From: DASULK01 sp036381835
Lineage (GTDB): Bacteria > Actinomycetota > Actinomycetes > Mycobacteriales > Micromonosporaceae
DNA length: 6,761 nt
Reading direction: 5' to 3'
Assembly (NCBI GenBank): GCA_036381835.1
Contig: DASVCA010000015.1
Location: 1-6,761 of the forward strand
The notes under the pieces are model-generated. The model searched no databases, was not told the origin of the DNA, and saw nothing but the letters and a program-made list of their open reading frames with translations. Below, piece by piece: positions 5,149 through 6,761 of the stretch. Both the position numbers and the translations under genes were made by a program. How positions within the stretch are numbered: position 1 is the first letter of the stretch; each line of letters begins with the position of its first letter.

Positions 5149-6761
5149 ATGGGTGTGTCGCAGCGGTTGAAGAACAGGCTCCGGCGTTTCCTCCAGCGTC
5201 CGGGCACCACGGTCGACCTCGGTCCGCTGAAGAGGCTGCTGCCCGCGATCGAGGCACGCGAGGAGGAACTGCTCTCCCTCGACGACGAGCAGTTGACCAC
5301 GGCCGCCGCGCGGGCCGAGGACTTCGTCGAGATCTGCGCGATCGGCCGCGAGGCCGCCCGACGCGGACTGGACCAGCGGCCGTACGACGTCCAGCTGCTC
5401 GGTGCGATGGCCCTGCTGTCCGGCAAGGTCGCCGAGATGGCCACCGGGGAGGGCAAGACCCTGACCGCGGCGATCGCCGCCTACGGACACGTCCGGCTGG
5501 GCAACGGGCCCGTGCACGTGCTCACCGTCAACGACTACCTGGCCCGCCGGGACGCCGAGTGGATGGCCCCCGTCTACCGCCTGCTGGGCCTGACCGTCGG
5601 ATGGGTCACCGAGTCGTCCACCCCCGAGGAGCGCCGCGAGGCGTATGCCCGGGATGTGACGTATGTCTCGGTCAGCGAGGCGGGTTTCGACTATCTGCGC
5701 GACCAACTGGTCACCGACGTGGCGGACCGCGTGCAGCGGACGCTGGGCACCGCCATCGTCGACGAGGCGGACTCCATCCTCATCGACGAGGCGCGGGTGC
5801 CGATGGTGCTCGCCGGAATGGTGCCGGGCGAGCAGGATCCGGTGCACGCGGCGGCGGCCCTGGTACGCGAGCTGCGCCCCGGCAAGCATTACCGGATCGC
5901 CGACGACGGACGCAGCGTCGCCTTCACCAGCGCGGGCCTCGCCGCCGTGGAGGCCAAGCTCGGGGGCATCAACCTGTACGCCGACGAGAACGTGGCGCAG
6001 CTGTCCGCGCTCAACGTCGCGCTGCACGCGCACGCGCTGCTCAAACGCGATGTCGACTACATCGTGCGCAACGGCACCGTGGAGCTGATCGACGAGATGC
6101 GCGGTCGGGTGGCCCAGCGCCGCCGTTGGCCCGACGGGCTGCAGGCCGCCGTCGAGGCGAAGGAGGGTCTGGACGCGACCGCCGAAGGCGAGGTGCTCAA
6201 CACCATCACCGTCCAGGCGTACATCGGCCTCTACCGCACCGTGTGCGGCATGACCGCCACCGCCGTCCTGGTCGGCGACCAGCTGCGGGAGTTCTTCGAC
6301 CTGGAGGTCGCCGTCATCCCGGCCAACACCCCGTGCATCCGGGTCGACGAACCGGACCGCATATACGCCACCCGGGCCGAGAAGGAGGAGGCCCTGATCG
6401 CCGAGATCGTCGCCTGCCACAAGGTCGGTCGCCCGGTGCTCGTCGGCACCCTCGACGTGCGCGAGTCGGAGGAACTGGCCGAGGGGCTGAAGGCGGCGGG
6501 CGTGCCCTGCGTGGTGCTCAACGCCAAGAACGACGCCGAGGAGGCGGCCATCATCGCGGAGGCCGGCAAGTACGGCGCGGTGACCGTCTCCACCCAGATG
6601 GCGGGTCGCGGGGTGGACATCCGGCTCGGCGGCAGCGACCAGTCCGACCGGGAGCGGGTCGCCGCCCTCGGCGGCCTGCACGTCATCGGCAGCGGCCGGC
6701 ACGACAGCCGGCGCGTCGACGACCAGCTGCGCGGTCGGGCCGGGCGGCAGGGCGACCCGGG
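5149..6761 (+). CDS. secA2: Accessory Sec translocase ATPase SecA2 (3' end outside window)
   Basis: The first 537 complete codons of a SecA-type ATPase that drives export of a subset of proteins through SecYEG at the membrane; the reading frame runs open off the right edge. Motor motifs appear in order: MATGEGKT (97-104, Walker A), TVNDYLARRDAEWM, then VDEADSILIDEAR (204-216, DEAD box), GMTATA (367-372), STQMAGRGVDIRLGG (482-495) and QLRGRAGRQGDP (526-537). Stretches such as WPDGLQAAVEAKEG, VLNAKNDAEEA and GRAGRQ read like mycobacterial SecA2 (about 800 residues) rather than housekeeping SecA1, which is longer. About 230-270 residues should therefore be missing. The ATG at 5149 has no ribosome site, but a TANNNT -10 element 8 nt upstream suggests leaderless expression; GTG at 5155 is an alternative. 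Motifs GMTATA, GRGVDI and VDDQLRGR differ from the usual GMTGTA, GRGTDI and LDNQLRGR. SecA2 is the better call, since the full C-terminus cannot be checked here. Confidence 0.93.
   Translation, partial: MGVSQRLKNRLRRFLQRPGTTVDLGPLKRLLPAIEAREEELLSLDDEQLTTAAARAEDFVEICAIGREAARRGLDQRPYDVQLLGAMALLSGKVAEMATGEGKTLTAAIAAYGHVRLGNGPVHVLTVNDYLARRDAEWMAPVYRLLGLTVGWVTESSTPEERREAYARDVTYVSVSEAGFDYLRDQLVTDVADRVQRTLGTAIVDEADSILIDEARVPMVLAGMVPGEQDPVHAAAALVRELRPGKHYRIADDGRSVAFTSAGLAAVEAKLGGINLYADENVAQLSALNVALHAHALLKRDVDYIVRNGTVELIDEMRGRVAQRRRWPDGLQAAVEAKEGLDATAEGEVLNTITVQAYIGLYRTVCGMTATAVLVGDQLREFFDLEVAVIPANTPCIRVDEPDRIYATRAEKEEALIAEIVACHKVGRPVLVGTLDVRESEELAEGLKAAGVPCVVLNAKNDAEEAAIIAEAGKYGAVTVSTQMAGRGVDIRLGGSDQSDRERVAALGGLHVIGSGRHDSRRVDDQLRGRAGRQGDP

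Noticed and set aside
4819..6702. A 627-codon open frame on the minus strand opposite secA2 and the end of the MDR gene.
   Set aside because: It is an antisense shadow: high GC removes stop codons from the opposing frame. Its product is low-complexity, rich in Arg, Gly, Asp and His, with no domain, while the plus strand holds clear SecA2 motifs.
5149..6761. Housekeeping SecA1 instead of SecA2.
   Set aside because: The visible sequence reads closer to mycobacterial SecA2 in several stretches (VPMVLAG after the DEAD box, WPDGLQAAVEAKEG, VLNAKNDAEEA, GRAGRQGDP with Ala where SecA1 usually has Ser). The C-terminus, which would settle it, is outside the window.
1..6761. Mobile elements, CRISPR repeats, tRNA/rRNA genes, or a recently transferred island.
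   Set aside because: I found no transposase or integrase motif, no regularly spaced direct repeats, no tRNA cloverleaf, and no shift in base composition apart from the small promoter island.

Overview
The window is very GC-rich DNA from a filamentous-type actinomycete. GC-biased third codon positions, GTG starts, an actinobacterial-type SecA2 and a glucosyl-3-phosphoglycerate synthase all point that way. The overall look suggests Micromonosporaceae (Micromonospora/Salinispora-like), but that genus-level guess is inference. It looks like ordinary chromosomal coding DNA: I see no insertion sequence, tRNA, rRNA, CRISPR array or phage gene.

There are six protein genes in two divergent arms. The leftward arm (minus strand, read from 2770 down to 76) carries a glucosyl-3-phosphoglycerate synthase (gpgS), a family 4 glycosyltransferase whose GTG start overlaps the gpgS stop by 4 nt, and, after a 65-nt gap, a small four-helix DUF4383-type membrane protein. 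A perfect 15-bp stem at 20-52 follows and probably terminates this arm. The rightward arm starts at 2947 with a Gfo/Idh/MocA oxidoreductase, overlapped by 8 nt by a medium-chain dehydrogenase (MDR) that has lost the usual zinc ligands. After a 95-nt gap comes secA2, an accessory Sec translocase ATPase cut off by the right edge of the window. The 176-nt region between the arms (2771-2946) contains the only marked AT-rich island and is the probable divergent promoter.

Taken together, the first arm likely makes glucosyl-3-phosphoglycerate and may glycosylate it further, giving a compatible solute or a primer for a methylated polysaccharide. The Gfo/Idh + MDR pair is probably a two-enzyme redox unit acting on a sugar, cyclitol or related polyol; whether it serves the same pathway is unknown. 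secA2 probably has its own promoter and is unrelated in function.

The most interesting points are the translationally coupled gpgS-GT4 pair (possible mannosylglucosylglycerate-like pathway), the apparently zinc-less MDR coupled to a Gfo/Idh partner, three substitutions in conserved SecA2 motor motifs, and a probable leaderless secA2 promoter overlapping a perfect 14-nt palindrome. None of these proves a new system; they are testable leads.
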